A stretch of 11,394 nt of DNA from Bacillota bacterium (GTDB lineage Bacteria; Bacillota; Clostridia; Christensenellales; Borkfalkiaceae): NCBI GenBank assembly GCA_003343765.1, contig QAKO01000035.1, forward strand, positions 1-11,394. Reading direction: 5' to 3'. The position numbers were made by a program, and so were the translations under genes. This document shows positions 1-8,749 of the stretch, piece by piece; position 1 is the first letter of the stretch, and each line of letters starts with the position of its first letter. A model generated the notes under the pieces. The model did no database searches and was not told the origin of the DNA. It worked only from the letters and a program-made list of their open reading frames with translations.

Positions 1-67
1 ACATCCGACTACGGATTTTCCCGAACTATCACAATTCAAACCGCGTCATTGAGGTTGTTCTTATCGC

Positions 68-769
68 CTACACGCCGTATTTTGCCATCATTTTCAGAAG
101 CGATGCCAAAATATCGTTGAGGGTCTGCGCTTCGGCAGAACTGAGATTTCCTTTATTGCGATACACGGACAGGAGATCTTCATATTTTTGCGCTTCCAGC
201 CTGTCCCCCGCGCCGAGCGGAAGATTTTTCAGCCGATCCAGCACCGAAAAAATATGACCGAGCCGCACATCCTGTTCCACCACGATCCCGGGATCCGAGC
301 GTTCAAAGCAGCGAACCATACGAGGCACGGGATCCGTCTGCGGCAATGCCGAAGCCAATGCGGGCGCAGCCGCCTGCGGCATGGAAACAACATCTTTTTG
401 TTTTTTCTTTTTTCTTTGCTCTTTTTTCTTCGAATTCTCCGCTATTTCCTGTTTCGGACGAAACAGGCATAAGATCCCGTAGAAAGGAAAATACGCCGCG
501 CGGAACACGAGCGCGACACCTATAACAGCCGTAAGCTCCTGGCGGGCAAAGAGCGCCAGCGCGCAAAAGAGAAAAATACTGATATCCGATACAAACAGAT
601 ACGCGGTTTTACTGCGCGCCCGCACACCGCGGCAGGACGCACACAAAATAAACCAGATCAAAAACACAACCGACGGCAATAATAAAAGCGAAAGCGCGGA
701 AATATCGCAGAAATATTCGCCCGCCGACTCGGCCAGCGACAGCACGCTTTCCCACACAGAAAGGGACAC
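68..769 (-). CDS. Unrecognised three-helix membrane protein with Lys-rich linker
   Basis: I do not recognise a family. The 233-residue product has three likely membrane helices near residues 25-44, 57-75 and 79-103. A strongly basic linker follows (about 114-125, mostly Lys with Arg and Gln), then an Ala/Pro-rich stretch (130-150) and a predicted helical soluble domain (150-233). The basic linker right after helix 3 suggests by the positive-inside rule that the C-terminal domain is cytoplasmic. An in-frame TTG at 832 would add 21 residues, but the GTG at 769 is preferred: a perfect GGAGGT lies 6 bases before it, and a TATAAT box falls inside the longer reading. The gene follows addA on the same strand after 121 bases, so read-through from addBA is possible, though a functional link to DNA repair is not shown. 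The C-terminal part (FSVLDRLKNLP, LSSAEAQTLNDILASLLKMM) resembles a small helical interaction module, but I cannot name it. Confidence 0.72.
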   Translation of the reverse strand: MSLSVWESVLSLAESAGEYFCDISALSLLLLPSVVFLIWFILCASCRGVRARSKTAYLFVSDISIFLFCALALFARQELTAVIGVALVFRAAYFPFYGILCLFRPKQEIAENSKKKEQRKKKKQKDVVSMPQAAAPALASALPQTDPVPRMVRCFERSDPGIVVEQDVRLGHIFSVLDRLKNLPLGAGDRLEAQKYEDLLSVYRNKGNLSSAEAQTLNDILASLLKMMAKYGV

Positions 770-775
770 GGATCT

Positions 776-781
776 ACCTCC
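776..781 (-). promoter_or_regulatory. Ribosome binding site deciding a GTG start
   Basis: On the minus strand GGAGGT lies 6 bases upstream of the GTG at 769. This near-perfect Shine-Dalgarno sequence is the reason for choosing the GTG over the upstream TTG at 832, which has no comparable site. Confidence 0.75.
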
Positions 782-799
782 AGAATAAATTCCGCATCC

Positions 800-805
800 A
801 TTATA
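800..805 (-). promoter_or_regulatory. Possible -10 box for the membrane protein gene
   Basis: The minus strand reads TATAAT here, which would place transcription start about 24 bases before the GTG start. No good -35 lies at 17 bases (AGAATT). TTGCAG is present but 21 bases upstream, too far for a normal sigma-A promoter. The position between addA and the next gene favours a real weak promoter, but the match may be chance. Confidence 0.33.
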
Positions 806-890
806 GACGAAAAATCCGCGCGAATTCTGCAATATTTCAGCAGGTTTTGACGAATTGCGCGTTTAACCGTCGATTCCCTTTTCCGTTACC

Positions 891-3800
891 TTACACACGT
901 CCGTTTTCGGCATCGTTCGTAGTTTTTCCCAACGGCACGCGAACCACGAATCCACGCAGAATATTCAGAATATAAGCGGAAACACTCTCCACTCCCGCGC
1001 TTTTTTTCGCCGCCTCCGCATAAATTTTCAGCTGAGGCGTGTAATCGGCGAGCAACCGCGCCGCATCGTGCGAAGAATATTTGTAATCCACGATCACGCA
1101 TTCCTTTCCTTTCACCGCCATCAGATCGATGACTCCTTGCACCAGAACTTCGTCCTGCGATTTCGTTTCAAACAGCGCATTGGCAGGCATCGCCAGCAAA
1201 AATTCACGTTCCCTGAACAGTTCAAATCCTTTCAGCTGAGAAAAGATCGGCTGTTTCAGTATTTGTGCGCCCTTCTTCCCGTCCACTTCGAAGCCGTCCG
1301 CGGCAAGCTCCGCACACAGCCGCGCAGACTCCGCTTCCGCATCCGCGCCGAAATCGGCGCGTTCGAGAAACGCATGGTATGCCGTACCCGTACGCGCGTC
1401 GGCATCCGAAGCATAAAACTCCTCCTGCGTTCGGATGTTTTCCGTATCGGATTGTTCCGCACGACGTTTCAGAATCGCCGATGCAGACGTCTTGACCGGA
1501 AGCGAAACACTCGCTTCATATTCATACGGGCGGCAATACCGATCCAGCATAGCCCGCTTGGTTTCCTCGTCCGTTTCGCCCGCCGTCAGAACGCGGGGCG
1601 AAGGCGCCTGCAGTTCCGACCCGAATACGGGCGCGATCCGATCCGCCAGTCTGGAAAGATCCACAAAATCCGCAAAACTGCCCGCACTCTTCGTTTCATC
1701 GTCGTCATACGCCTTTTCCTTGGAAAAGATCATGTGCAGCGTGCTCTTTGCTCGCGTGAGCGCCACGTACAGGATCCGCATTTCATCTTCCGCGCGCTTG
1801 TGCCGCAGGCGGTTCCGCACCGCCGCGCGCAGTATCGTTTCCGAAGAAGTATAATTTTCAAAATCATACGCTTCCGGAGCAAAACCCCATTCATCGTCAA
1901 ACAGGATCCCCTTCAGATCCTCTCCGCTGAAGGGAGCATTCATGCCCGCCACGATCACGACGGGAAATTCCAGCCCCTTGCTCGCGTGCATCGTCATGAC
2001 GCGCACCGCATTTTCGCCGCCGCTCTCCGAAAAACCGATCTTATTTCCGCCGCTTTTGAGCTTGTCCAAAAACTCGGAAATGCTCAGATCCTCGCAAGCC
2101 GCGCACAGCCTGTTCACCCGCCGCACCTTTTCCGCACCGCACGGCTGCGCCAGAAGTTTGAGTTCCATTCCCGTTTCCGTGAGAATATCCGTCAGGATCT
2201 CCGCCGCGCCGCATACCGCACTCCTTATGCGAAGCCGCTCGCACAGCGCAAAAAACGCGCGCAGTTTATCCGCAGTTTCATCCTCCAACGCCGCATATTT
2301 TTCACAGGCGGCACAGAAAGTCCCTTTCGGTTCGTTGAGACGTATTTTCGCCAGTTCCCCGTCCGTCAGATTCCCCATAGCACTTTTGAGCGACGATGCG
2401 AGCGGAATATCCTGCAACCCGTTATCCAGATATTTAAGAACGGAAATGAGCGTCTTTACTTCGGGATAATCACAGATATTCACTTCCGCCGACGCCGCCA
2501 CGGGAATTCCACGCCGCACAAGTTCGCGCACGATGTTTTCCATCTTGTCTTTCTTGCTGCGCGTGAGTACCACGATGTCGCCGTACCCGTTCTGCACTTC
2601 GCCCAGCACCGGATCCTTCCGCTTCTTTGTCAGCTCCTGCAATACCAGATCGGCGATCAGCGCGCCCTCGGGCGAAACATCTTCCGATTCCGTATCCAGA
2701 TTTTCCGCCACCGAATAGACGCCGCGCTCCTTTTCTTCCGCTTCGGACGGTTCGGGGACAAACTCGATATGGACTTCCCCTCCTTCCTGCGCCGAAGAAC
2801 CCGCGCGCATCATCGCCGTACCTTTATAGTCGATGGAACAGCTTTTTTCCGTCATCGCCTGCGAAAACAGATCGTTCACCGCATCCAGCACGTTGGCACA
2901 GCTGCGGAAATTTCCGTTCAAAGTCAGAGCTTTGCCTGTTTTCTGCAAAAGCGCAAACTTTTGCGTGAAAAATGCCGCACTGCAGCCGCGGAACCCGTAA
3001 ATAGACTGTTTCGCATCTCCGACCATAAAGACGTTTTCTCCCGCCACCAGGCTGAGAATTTTTTCCTGTACCGGATTGACGTCCTGGTATTCGTCGATAA
3101 ATACATACTTATAACGCGCGCGCACCTCGTCGCGCACGTGCGGCAGGGACAAAAGCTCCAGACATTTGTGTTCCAGATCGGAAAAATCCAGAACGCCCGC
3201 CCGACGTTTCAGCCGCGCATAGTTCTCGTCGAACGCAAGAAGCAGAGCTCCCAGCGCCGCGGCAATCTTTCCCGAATCCATAAACGCGGCAAACTCCTGT
3301 TCCCGATCGGAAATTTCGGATACCGCCTTTTTCATTCCGTCGATCCTGCCCTTGAGCGAAGCCAGCGCATCGTCCAGTTCCATCGCACGCGCATCGCCCG
3401 ATTTTTTGACAGACGTATTGCGCGGTTTGGACGAAAGCGAAAGCCCGTCCAGCAATTGAGCACATCCGAAAACATCATCGCACGCAAGGATACGCTCTGC
3501 CAGCGCGCGGCGTTCTGCCAGAAATTCTTCGTGTTTGACGGTGAAAATTCCCGCCGCGATGAATTCCTTGACCTGCGGGATCAACTCCTCGCAACGGTCT
3601 TTTAGCCACTGCGCCGAAACTTTTACGGGAGAAAACACCTCTTGCGCAACTTTTGAAAAATTTTCCGCATTGTACATCTGCGGCAGAGAACGCAGAAACT
3701 GTGCATACTCCGCCCGTGCGACGACTTTATTATACGAGCGGAGCAGCACGTCTTTGAGTTTGGAAAAACCGCGGCTGCCCGCATATGCGCGGCACAACAG

Positions 3801-4271
3801 CAAAAATTGTTCGTCGCCGCCTTCCAAAAGCGCGTCAAACGTTGCGGAAACCGCCCTGTCTTTAAGTTTATCCGCTTCCTGATCGTCCGCAATCCGGAAA
3901 TTCCCCGCCAGTCCGCTTTCATAAAAATAGCGGCGGATCACATTCGTGCAAAAAGAATGTACCGTGCTGATATCCGAGGTAGCGATCTCCGACAACTGTT
4001 CTTTCAGCCTCTTGCGCACCTCCGCATCCGTTTCCGTATTGATGCGCGCAACCAGAGCCTGCCGCAACCGCTCTTTCATCTCCGCCGCCGCAAGATTGGT
4101 AAACGTTACCGCCAATACCGACGAAACGTCCGCTTTCTCCGTCAAAATCAGACGGATCAGCTTTTCAACCATGACAAACGTCTTTCCGCTTCCCGCCGAA
4201 GCGGATACAAGCACTTCGCCTTCCGCTTCGATCGCCGCACGCTGTTCGGGTGTAGGTTCGCGAACGCTCAT
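891..4271 (-). CDS. addA: AddA, helicase-nuclease subunit of AddAB
   Basis: AddA is the ATP-driven 3'-5' helicase and nuclease subunit that, with AddB, resects double-strand breaks and loads RecA. The 1126-residue protein shows the UvrD/SF1 motifs in order: Q motif (PTPEQ, 6-10), Walker A ASAGSGKT (24-31, Lys30), motif Ia TFTNLAAAEM (56-65), TVHSFC (103-108), Walker B DEYQD (393-397), motif III VGDAKQSIYGFRG (417-429), motif IV GNFRS (453-457), motif V TMHASKGLEFP (760-770) and motif VI YVALTRAKS (835-843). The C-terminal RecB-type nuclease has His966 in GTAYH, Glu1023, Asp1049 in GVIDL, the Asp1062-Tyr-Lys1064 core, and Gln1080/Tyr1084 of QLKIY, so it should be active. It is somewhat shorter than Bacillus subtilis AddA (1232). 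The ATG overlaps the addB stop as ATGA, and GAGGAG lies about 5 bases before it, which indicates coupled translation of the pair. No clear terminator follows it. Confidence 0.97.
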   Translation of the reverse strand: MSVREPTPEQRAAIEAEGEVLVSASAGSGKTFVMVEKLIRLILTEKADVSSVLAVTFTNLAAAEMKERLRQALVARINTETDAEVRKRLKEQLSEIATSDISTVHSFCTNVIRRYFYESGLAGNFRIADDQEADKLKDRAVSATFDALLEGGDEQFLLLCRAYAGSRGFSKLKDVLLRSYNKVVARAEYAQFLRSLPQMYNAENFSKVAQEVFSPVKVSAQWLKDRCEELIPQVKEFIAAGIFTVKHEEFLAERRALAERILACDDVFGCAQLLDGLSLSSKPRNTSVKKSGDARAMELDDALASLKGRIDGMKKAVSEISDREQEFAAFMDSGKIAAALGALLLAFDENYARLKRRAGVLDFSDLEHKCLELLSLPHVRDEVRARYKYVFIDEYQDVNPVQEKILSLVAGENVFMVGDAKQSIYGFRGCSAAFFTQKFALLQKTGKALTLNGNFRSCANVLDAVNDLFSQAMTEKSCSIDYKGTAMMRAGSSAQEGGEVHIEFVPEPSEAEEKERGVYSVAENLDTESEDVSPEGALIADLVLQELTKKRKDPVLGEVQNGYGDIVVLTRSKKDKMENIVRELVRRGIPVAASAEVNICDYPEVKTLISVLKYLDNGLQDIPLASSLKSAMGNLTDGELAKIRLNEPKGTFCAACEKYAALEDETADKLRAFFALCERLRIRSAVCGAAEILTDILTETGMELKLLAQPCGAEKVRRVNRLCAACEDLSISEFLDKLKSGGNKIGFSESGGENAVRVMTMHASKGLEFPVVIVAGMNAPFSGEDLKGILFDDEWGFAPEAYDFENYTSSETILRAAVRNRLRHKRAEDEMRILYVALTRAKSTLHMIFSKEKAYDDDETKSAGSFADFVDLSRLADRIAPVFGSELQAPSPRVLTAGETDEETKRAMLDRYCRPYEYEASVSLPVKTSASAILKRRAEQSDTENIRTQEEFYASDADARTGTAYHAFLERADFGADAEAESARLCAELAADGFEVDGKKGAQILKQPIFSQLKGFELFREREFLLAMPANALFETKSQDEVLVQGVIDLMAVKGKECVIVDYKYSSHDAARLLADYTPQLKIYAEAAKKSAGVESVSAYILNILRGFVVRVPLGKTTNDAENGRV

Positions 4272-7200
4272 AATTCTCCTCTCCTTCTCCGTACGATACG
4301 GATGATCTCATCTTCCGTTACCTTGCTCTCCGCGCGCGCCGCACCGCCGCACTCGAAACCGCATACGCTCCCGTACGGACAATACTTGCACGCCCCCTCA
4401 TAAGGCGATACCGCAATGCACCCCGCCGCCGTCTCTTTGGCGCATTGCTGCGCCGCCAATACCGAATAATATAAAAACGCTTCGAAATCCGCTTCTTTGA
4501 GCATCTTTTTGCCCTTTTTTCCGAAATATGCGTCAATATAGCGGCTTTTCTTGCCCTGTTCCACCGTCCTGTCGCTCATGCGCACCACATCGTCGCTCTC
4601 CAACGTGTAGCCCTGCATACGGAACGCCGCGTCGTCGCCCTTATCCCGAAATGCGACTTTCGCAGGAAAATAATACGCCCCGGCCGGCTTCGTACCGCGC
4701 GCCGCCGCCGAAAGATACAGTTCCAGCTGCAATTTCCGCCCCGTGTAATACGGCTCGGGTTTTGCATCGAATACGCCCGTCTTATAATCCACCACGCGCG
4801 TATATTCTCCGCCGCGGTCGACGCGGTCAATCTTTCCCGCCAGTGTGATCCCGTCCGTCAGCGCAACGCCCTCGAACAGAGAATCTTTGTACCCGAACGA
4901 CTTCTCCGCCGCGAATACCTTAAACTCCGAATCCGCCAGCGACGCATACATATTCCCGCAGATCTCCATCGCTTCCCTGCGCAGTGAATCCGCAGAATAT
5001 CCGCCCGTCGGCGTATCGCGCAAATAACTGTACGGAGGCTTGGACAAAAGTTCCCGGATCTGCCCGTCCGTAAACTCTGCGCACGCTTCGCGATCGGGAA
5101 GTTCTCCCGCTTTCTCCGCCACGCGCCGCAAAAGTTCATGCATAAAATCGCCCGTATCCGCAGGCCGCACACTCATCTCTTCCCTTTCCGCCAACCGAAG
5201 CCCGCGCTGTGCAAAATTGCGGTACGGACATTCAAAATATCCCTCCACCAACGTGGGCGCCACCTGCGACTTTCCGCGAAGCAGTACCTGTGCCGCCTCC
5301 GCCGAAAACGGTGCCGAAGGCTCCTTCGGAAACAAGAGCAGATCGGGCGCCGCGCCGCACTCTTTCAGAGCGGCATAAATCCCCGTATGCTCCGCAAAAT
5401 CTCCCTTTCCGCGGCGGAACTCGTCCGCGCGTTCCAACAATTCGCGCACCGCGGGTATATATTCGGAAGCCGTGTCCGCCAGATACCGCACATACGCCGT
5501 ATGCCCTTCTCTGCCGCCGCGCGAAAGCACCGCCCGGTTGATGGGCGAAAGCGGCTTTTTATCCTGCCTCTCAAACAGCGCGCATACCGTGCCGATCACT
5601 TCACTGCGCTTGCGCTCCTCCCCGCCCTGCGAAAGCGGATAACTTAAATACAGCCGTTCCGAAAATCCGCAAAGCGCCAGTGCCACATTTTCGCGCGTCC
5701 GCGCGTTGATCTCGCGGATCTTCGGCGTGATCTCCACCTGCAACGTGCGCAGGCGGTCAATATCCCTGTCCGAGATCAGCGCCGTGTCCGCACCGTACAT
5801 CGGCACATCGTCCGTCAGTCCCGCCGCAAACACGATCTTCGGTGCAGGCCGCCTGCTTTCGCTGATGTCTCCCACAAAAACCGCGTCCAGATACTGCGGG
5901 ATCAGTGAGATCTCCAGTGCGTCCAGAGCCTGCGACAGAACGGCCGCAAACTCTTCCGCGGGCATCTTCACATCGCTTGCCAGTTCTTCCGCTTCGTCCA
6001 GTACGCGCAGTATGCTCTCCAGCCCGCGCGAAAAATAACTGCTCTCCGCCAGCAATTCCTGCCCGTCCAGAGCAGCCACGATCTCTGTCTGCGTCTGTTC
6101 ACAGGAAAATTTATCCAGAAGCCTTCGCACAAGCCGGCAATACTCTCCGCCCGTCATATCCGCCGACGCGCCTTCAAACGCCGAAAGCAGCCGCTCCCGC
6201 TCCGCACACAAAACCGCCCGTTCCTCGTTTGCCTTTTGGAGCGCTTCTCCTTCCAGCCCGTCCGCCACATCCTTTATCCCGCGCTTGCATCCGCCGCGGT
6301 AATTGGCAAATTGTAACAAATAATTGCGATACGTATCCCTGTTTTTGCGTTCACCGCCAAAAAACGGATTCCCGATAAACGCATCCGCATCGGCAGGATC
6401 AAACCCTTCCGAAAGCATGGAAAACCAGCCAAGAACAAATCGGCACAACGGATGTTTTGCCGCGCTCTTCTTTACATCCGCATAGTACGGGATCCTGTAT
6501 TCGCCGAAAATCTTTTTAAGGCTCACGCTGTACCCTGCCACATCGGAAAGATACAGCGAAATGTCTCTCCAGCGCGCACCGCGATAAATTTCCGCGCGCA
6601 TCGCGGCGGCAATGAACCGCAGTTCGTCTTCAGGATCGGACGCCTCAAAAATATGCACGCGCCCCGTTTGCATCGGCGCAGGATATGCAGGATCAAACAG
6701 CGTACGCCGCAGCGCTTCCGCTTCGGGAATCAGGTCGGAAGGCAAAAAAATCTTTTCGCAGTCCGCGCCCGCACGCCGTGCATATTTTTCAAACGCTTCC
6801 GCCGCTTCGTTCGTATAGACAGCTTCTTCCCCGCCGATCAGAACCGCCGAAACGTCCGCCCCGCTGCGGCATGCCGCCAGAATACCCTCCGCCGCCTGCC
6901 GCGTAAAAGAAGAAAATCCCGCAAAACAAATATCTGCACCTTCCGGCTTCTGCCTGGCGATCGCCGCAGGCAACAATGCCAGCACTCCGCTTTCGTCCAG
7001 ATACCCCTTATCCAGAAATGCGAGATATTCGCGGTATATCAATGCAATATCGCCCAATTTCTCTCCGAGAAGCTTATCCGCTTCCGCCCTCGCTTCTTCC
7101 AGCATTTCGGGCGTGACCAGAGCCGCGCGAAGTTGGGCGATCGTCTCGTACAGGCTCGCCGCGCAACCCGACGGATTTTTCCCGAAGCATTTCAGCTCCC

Positions 7201-7462
7201 CCGCAAGCCGCGAAGCGATCCCCCCTACGACCAGCACCGATCCCTGTTTTGTAAGCACTTTTCGCGGCGTGCCGTCATCCAGAAAACGGGCAAACGTCGT
7301 CACCGATACGTCAAATACCGCCTGCGCCGATGCCACCGCCTTTTCCGCTTCCAGCGTCAGCCTGTCTTCACAGAACACGAGAGCTTTGCGCCCGCTCACA
7401 AGTTTTTTCAGATGATTTGTCAGCGCCTCCAACGTCGGCGCAATGTATATCCTGACTTTCAT
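4268..7462 (-). CDS. addB: AddB/RexB, nuclease subunit of AddAB
   Basis: AddB is the partner of AddA. It carries an inactive helicase-like fold, which in Bacillus subtilis reads Chi, and a second nuclease that cuts the other strand. The C-terminal nuclease is complete: His775 in the GDFMH segment, Asp879 in KIDRVD, the Asp892-Tyr-Lys894 core (VVDYKTG), and Gln912/Tyr916 of QLELY. The iron-sulfur staple is visible as Cys745 (ECPYRNFA), Cys1025, Cys1028 and Cys1034 (C-x2-C-x5-C), the spacing known from B. subtilis AddB. The N-terminus does not hold the GxxGxGKT Walker A found in B. subtilis AddB; YIAPTLEALT stands in its place, so nucleotide binding there is unlikely, as in RexB. At 1064 residues it is near the family length of about 1100-1170. 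The ATG has GGAG 10 bases upstream and a promoter about 50 bases before it. It is the first gene of the addBA transcript. Confidence 0.95.
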   Translation of the reverse strand: MKVRIYIAPTLEALTNHLKKLVSGRKALVFCEDRLTLEAEKAVASAQAVFDVSVTTFARFLDDGTPRKVLTKQGSVLVVGGIASRLAGELKCFGKNPSGCAASLYETIAQLRAALVTPEMLEEARAEADKLLGEKLGDIALIYREYLAFLDKGYLDESGVLALLPAAIARQKPEGADICFAGFSSFTRQAAEGILAACRSGADVSAVLIGGEEAVYTNEAAEAFEKYARRAGADCEKIFLPSDLIPEAEALRRTLFDPAYPAPMQTGRVHIFEASDPEDELRFIAAAMRAEIYRGARWRDISLYLSDVAGYSVSLKKIFGEYRIPYYADVKKSAAKHPLCRFVLGWFSMLSEGFDPADADAFIGNPFFGGERKNRDTYRNYLLQFANYRGGCKRGIKDVADGLEGEALQKANEERAVLCAERERLLSAFEGASADMTGGEYCRLVRRLLDKFSCEQTQTEIVAALDGQELLAESSYFSRGLESILRVLDEAEELASDVKMPAEEFAAVLSQALDALEISLIPQYLDAVFVGDISESRRPAPKIVFAAGLTDDVPMYGADTALISDRDIDRLRTLQVEITPKIREINARTRENVALALCGFSERLYLSYPLSQGGEERKRSEVIGTVCALFERQDKKPLSPINRAVLSRGGREGHTAYVRYLADTASEYIPAVRELLERADEFRRGKGDFAEHTGIYAALKECGAAPDLLLFPKEPSAPFSAEAAQVLLRGKSQVAPTLVEGYFECPYRNFAQRGLRLAEREEMSVRPADTGDFMHELLRRVAEKAGELPDREACAEFTDGQIRELLSKPPYSYLRDTPTGGYSADSLRREAMEICGNMYASLADSEFKVFAAEKSFGYKDSLFEGVALTDGITLAGKIDRVDRGGEYTRVVDYKTGVFDAKPEPYYTGRKLQLELYLSAAARGTKPAGAYYFPAKVAFRDKGDDAAFRMQGYTLESDDVVRMSDRTVEQGKKSRYIDAYFGKKGKKMLKEADFEAFLYYSVLAAQQCAKETAAGCIAVSPYEGACKYCPYGSVCGFECGGAARAESKVTEDEIIRIVRRRRGEL

Positions 7463-7509
7463 ACGTTCTTTTCTCCGCCGTTCGGAAATTTTACGGATAA
7501 TTTTTTTCC

Positions 7510-7538
7510 ATTATAACATATTTTCACCGATTTTTTAA
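7510..7538 (-). promoter_or_regulatory. Extended -10 promoter for addBA
   Basis: On the minus strand a perfect TATAAT (7510-7515) is preceded by TGT, giving an extended -10 element. At a 17-base spacing the -35 is TTAAAA (7533-7538), a poor match, which is usual when the -10 is extended. Transcription would start near 7503, leaving a leader of about 40 bases before the addB ATG. Confidence 0.6.
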
Positions 7539-7550
7539 GTATTTGCCCGC

Positions 7551-7568
7551 ATTTTGTTTTTACAAAAT
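7551..7568. repeat. Inverted repeat over the lipoprotein -35, candidate operator
   Basis: ATTTTGT (7551-7557) and ACAAAAT (7562-7568) are perfect inverted copies separated by TTTT. The right arm overlaps the -35 hexamer TTTACA at 7559-7564. A DNA-binding repressor or activator site is one reading. The region is AT-rich, so chance symmetry is possible. It lies upstream of both transcription starts, so it cannot act as an RNA hairpin of either transcript. Confidence 0.35.
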
Positions 7569-7587
7569 CCGCCGTTTATGCTATACT
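7559..7587 (+). promoter_or_regulatory. Sigma-A promoter for the lipoprotein gene
   Basis: TTTACA (7559-7564), a 17-base spacer and TATACT (7582-7587) form a good sigma-A promoter, and TGC just before the -10 adds an extended element. The start point would be near 7594, giving a leader of about 37 bases with GGAG at 7618-7621, nine bases before the ATG. Confidence 0.78.
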
Positions 7588-7630
7588 GGTATCCGAAATC
7601 TTTTGCCTGAAAGCAACGGAGTATAAGAAA

Positions 7631-8728
7631 ATGAAAAAGAAATTAGCAATTTTGGCGGTTTTACTGTGCGGCATATTTCTGTTTGCCGCATGTTCCGCTA
7701 TGGTTCCGACCGATTTTTCCGCTAACTGGCTGAAAAATCCGAGCAGCATCGACGACCACGATTACTATGAAAAGCTTGTTTACAGCATCAGCACGTCTTC
7801 CAACGACCTGAAAGACAGCATTTCCAAAGTGGAAGTCGATAGCGATAACAGCAGCCTTGTTATAGTAACCGAAAAAGCACCGCCGTTTTCACACAACGGT
7901 CAGAATTATACGAACGTTTATAAACTGACCTATACTTTTACGCTCAGCGCCACCTATTATTATGTAGATGCAAGCGGCAACGAAACGAAAGTCCTTTCCT
8001 TCGGCGGAGCAAGCGATACAGCGGAAAGCAATACCGACGATCCCGCATCGATTGTGCGCGAAGTGTGTTTCCACACGGTGGACAAAGACCTGCAGCCCAT
8101 TTACAGTAAAACGACCATATTTTCCTATTCCCCTACAAGCATGAACGGAAACCATGTGGATCTCTACTATTATTCCTGTGAAATCGATTACGATGCGGAA
8201 TGCAGAAATGCGACCGTCAAACTCACCGATCTTTGGGGCGATCTTTCCACCGAAGACCGTGTGATCAGCGAAACTCTTTCCAAAGCGGCGACGAACCCCA
8301 TCGACGTTAAGATTTCCGATCTTCAGAAGAATTACACGTTCATCGACGATGCACAGCTTTTCTTTGCGGCGCGCGGGATCAATTATTCGGAAAACAGTTC
8401 CACCACGCTCGCAACGACCGCGGTCAGCACGGCACTCAATACTTTGAACGCAACGTTGTCCTGCTCGGAAATCATAGAAAGCAAAGGCAATTTCCTTCTT
8501 GACGGTACGCAGCTTTCCGATCAGAGCATCAGCTGTGCCAATGTGTCGATCTCCTTATCGGGCAACGGCTCCAACAACGGCCCTGCTCATAAAATGCTGA
8601 TTGCCCAGAAAACTTCCGATACGCGCAGCGACTACTACGCACTGCCACTGCGGATCGAGTCTCCGAGCCTTACGTTCGGAATGGTCTATACACTCACTTC
8701 CGCAACACACACCAAAGAGGCAGAATAA
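7631..8728 (+). CDS. Secreted lipoprotein of unknown function
   Basis: The 365-residue protein begins with a type II signal peptide: Lys2-Lys4, a hydrophobic core (about 5-19), then FAAC with the modifiable Cys21. It should be lipid-anchored on the outer face of the membrane. Phe at the -3 lipobox position is slightly unusual. The mature part is Ser/Thr/Asn/Asp-rich and looks beta-strand-rich, for example YKLTYTFTLSATYYYVDASG (98-117) and the Tyr-rich DLYYYSCEIDY (177-187), with no cysteine pattern, repeat or catalytic motif that I recognise. I know no family for it. The segment 333-360 (YYALPLRIESPSLTFGMVYT) could be a final sheet of the fold. It has its own promoter and a strong terminator, so it is probably transcribed alone, back to back with addBA. 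No transporter gene is adjacent, so a solute-binding role is not suggested. Start chosen from GGAG at 9 bases and the signal peptide. Confidence 0.87.
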   Translation: MKKKLAILAVLLCGIFLFAACSAMVPTDFSANWLKNPSSIDDHDYYEKLVYSISTSSNDLKDSISKVEVDSDNSSLVIVTEKAPPFSHNGQNYTNVYKLTYTFTLSATYYYVDASGNETKVLSFGGASDTAESNTDDPASIVREVCFHTVDKDLQPIYSKTTIFSYSPTSMNGNHVDLYYYSCEIDYDAECRNATVKLTDLWGDLSTEDRVISETLSKAATNPIDVKISDLQKNYTFIDDAQLFFAARGINYSENSSTTLATTAVSTALNTLNATLSCSEIIESKGNFLLDGTQLSDQSISCANVSISLSGNGSNNGPAHKMLIAQKTSDTRSDYYALPLRIESPSLTFGMVYTLTSATHTKEAE

Positions 8729-8749
8729 TTTCACTGAAAAAATATTTAC

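Noticed and set aside
3..16. ATCCG-ACTA-CGGAT hairpin with TTT at the left edge
   Set aside because: Only five base pairs with a minimal T run; too weak to call a terminator, and the edge hides its context.
817..861. Imperfect GAATT/AATTC plus CGCG inverted repeat after addA, as a possible terminator
   Set aside because: The stem needs a bulge, the loop would be about 25 bases and the T run is short. It does not reach the standard of the two clear terminators in the window.
1068..3605. Long plus-strand open frame of 845 codons opposite addA
   Set aside because: It is Arg/His/Phe-rich with no motif and lies antisense to a complete AddA with every helicase and nuclease motif. Long antisense open frames are expected from this codon bias.
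6452..7516. Plus-strand open frame of 354 codons opposite addB
   Set aside because: Composition is Arg/Phe/His-rich with no domain or ribosome site; it mirrors the addB codon pattern and runs across the addB promoter.
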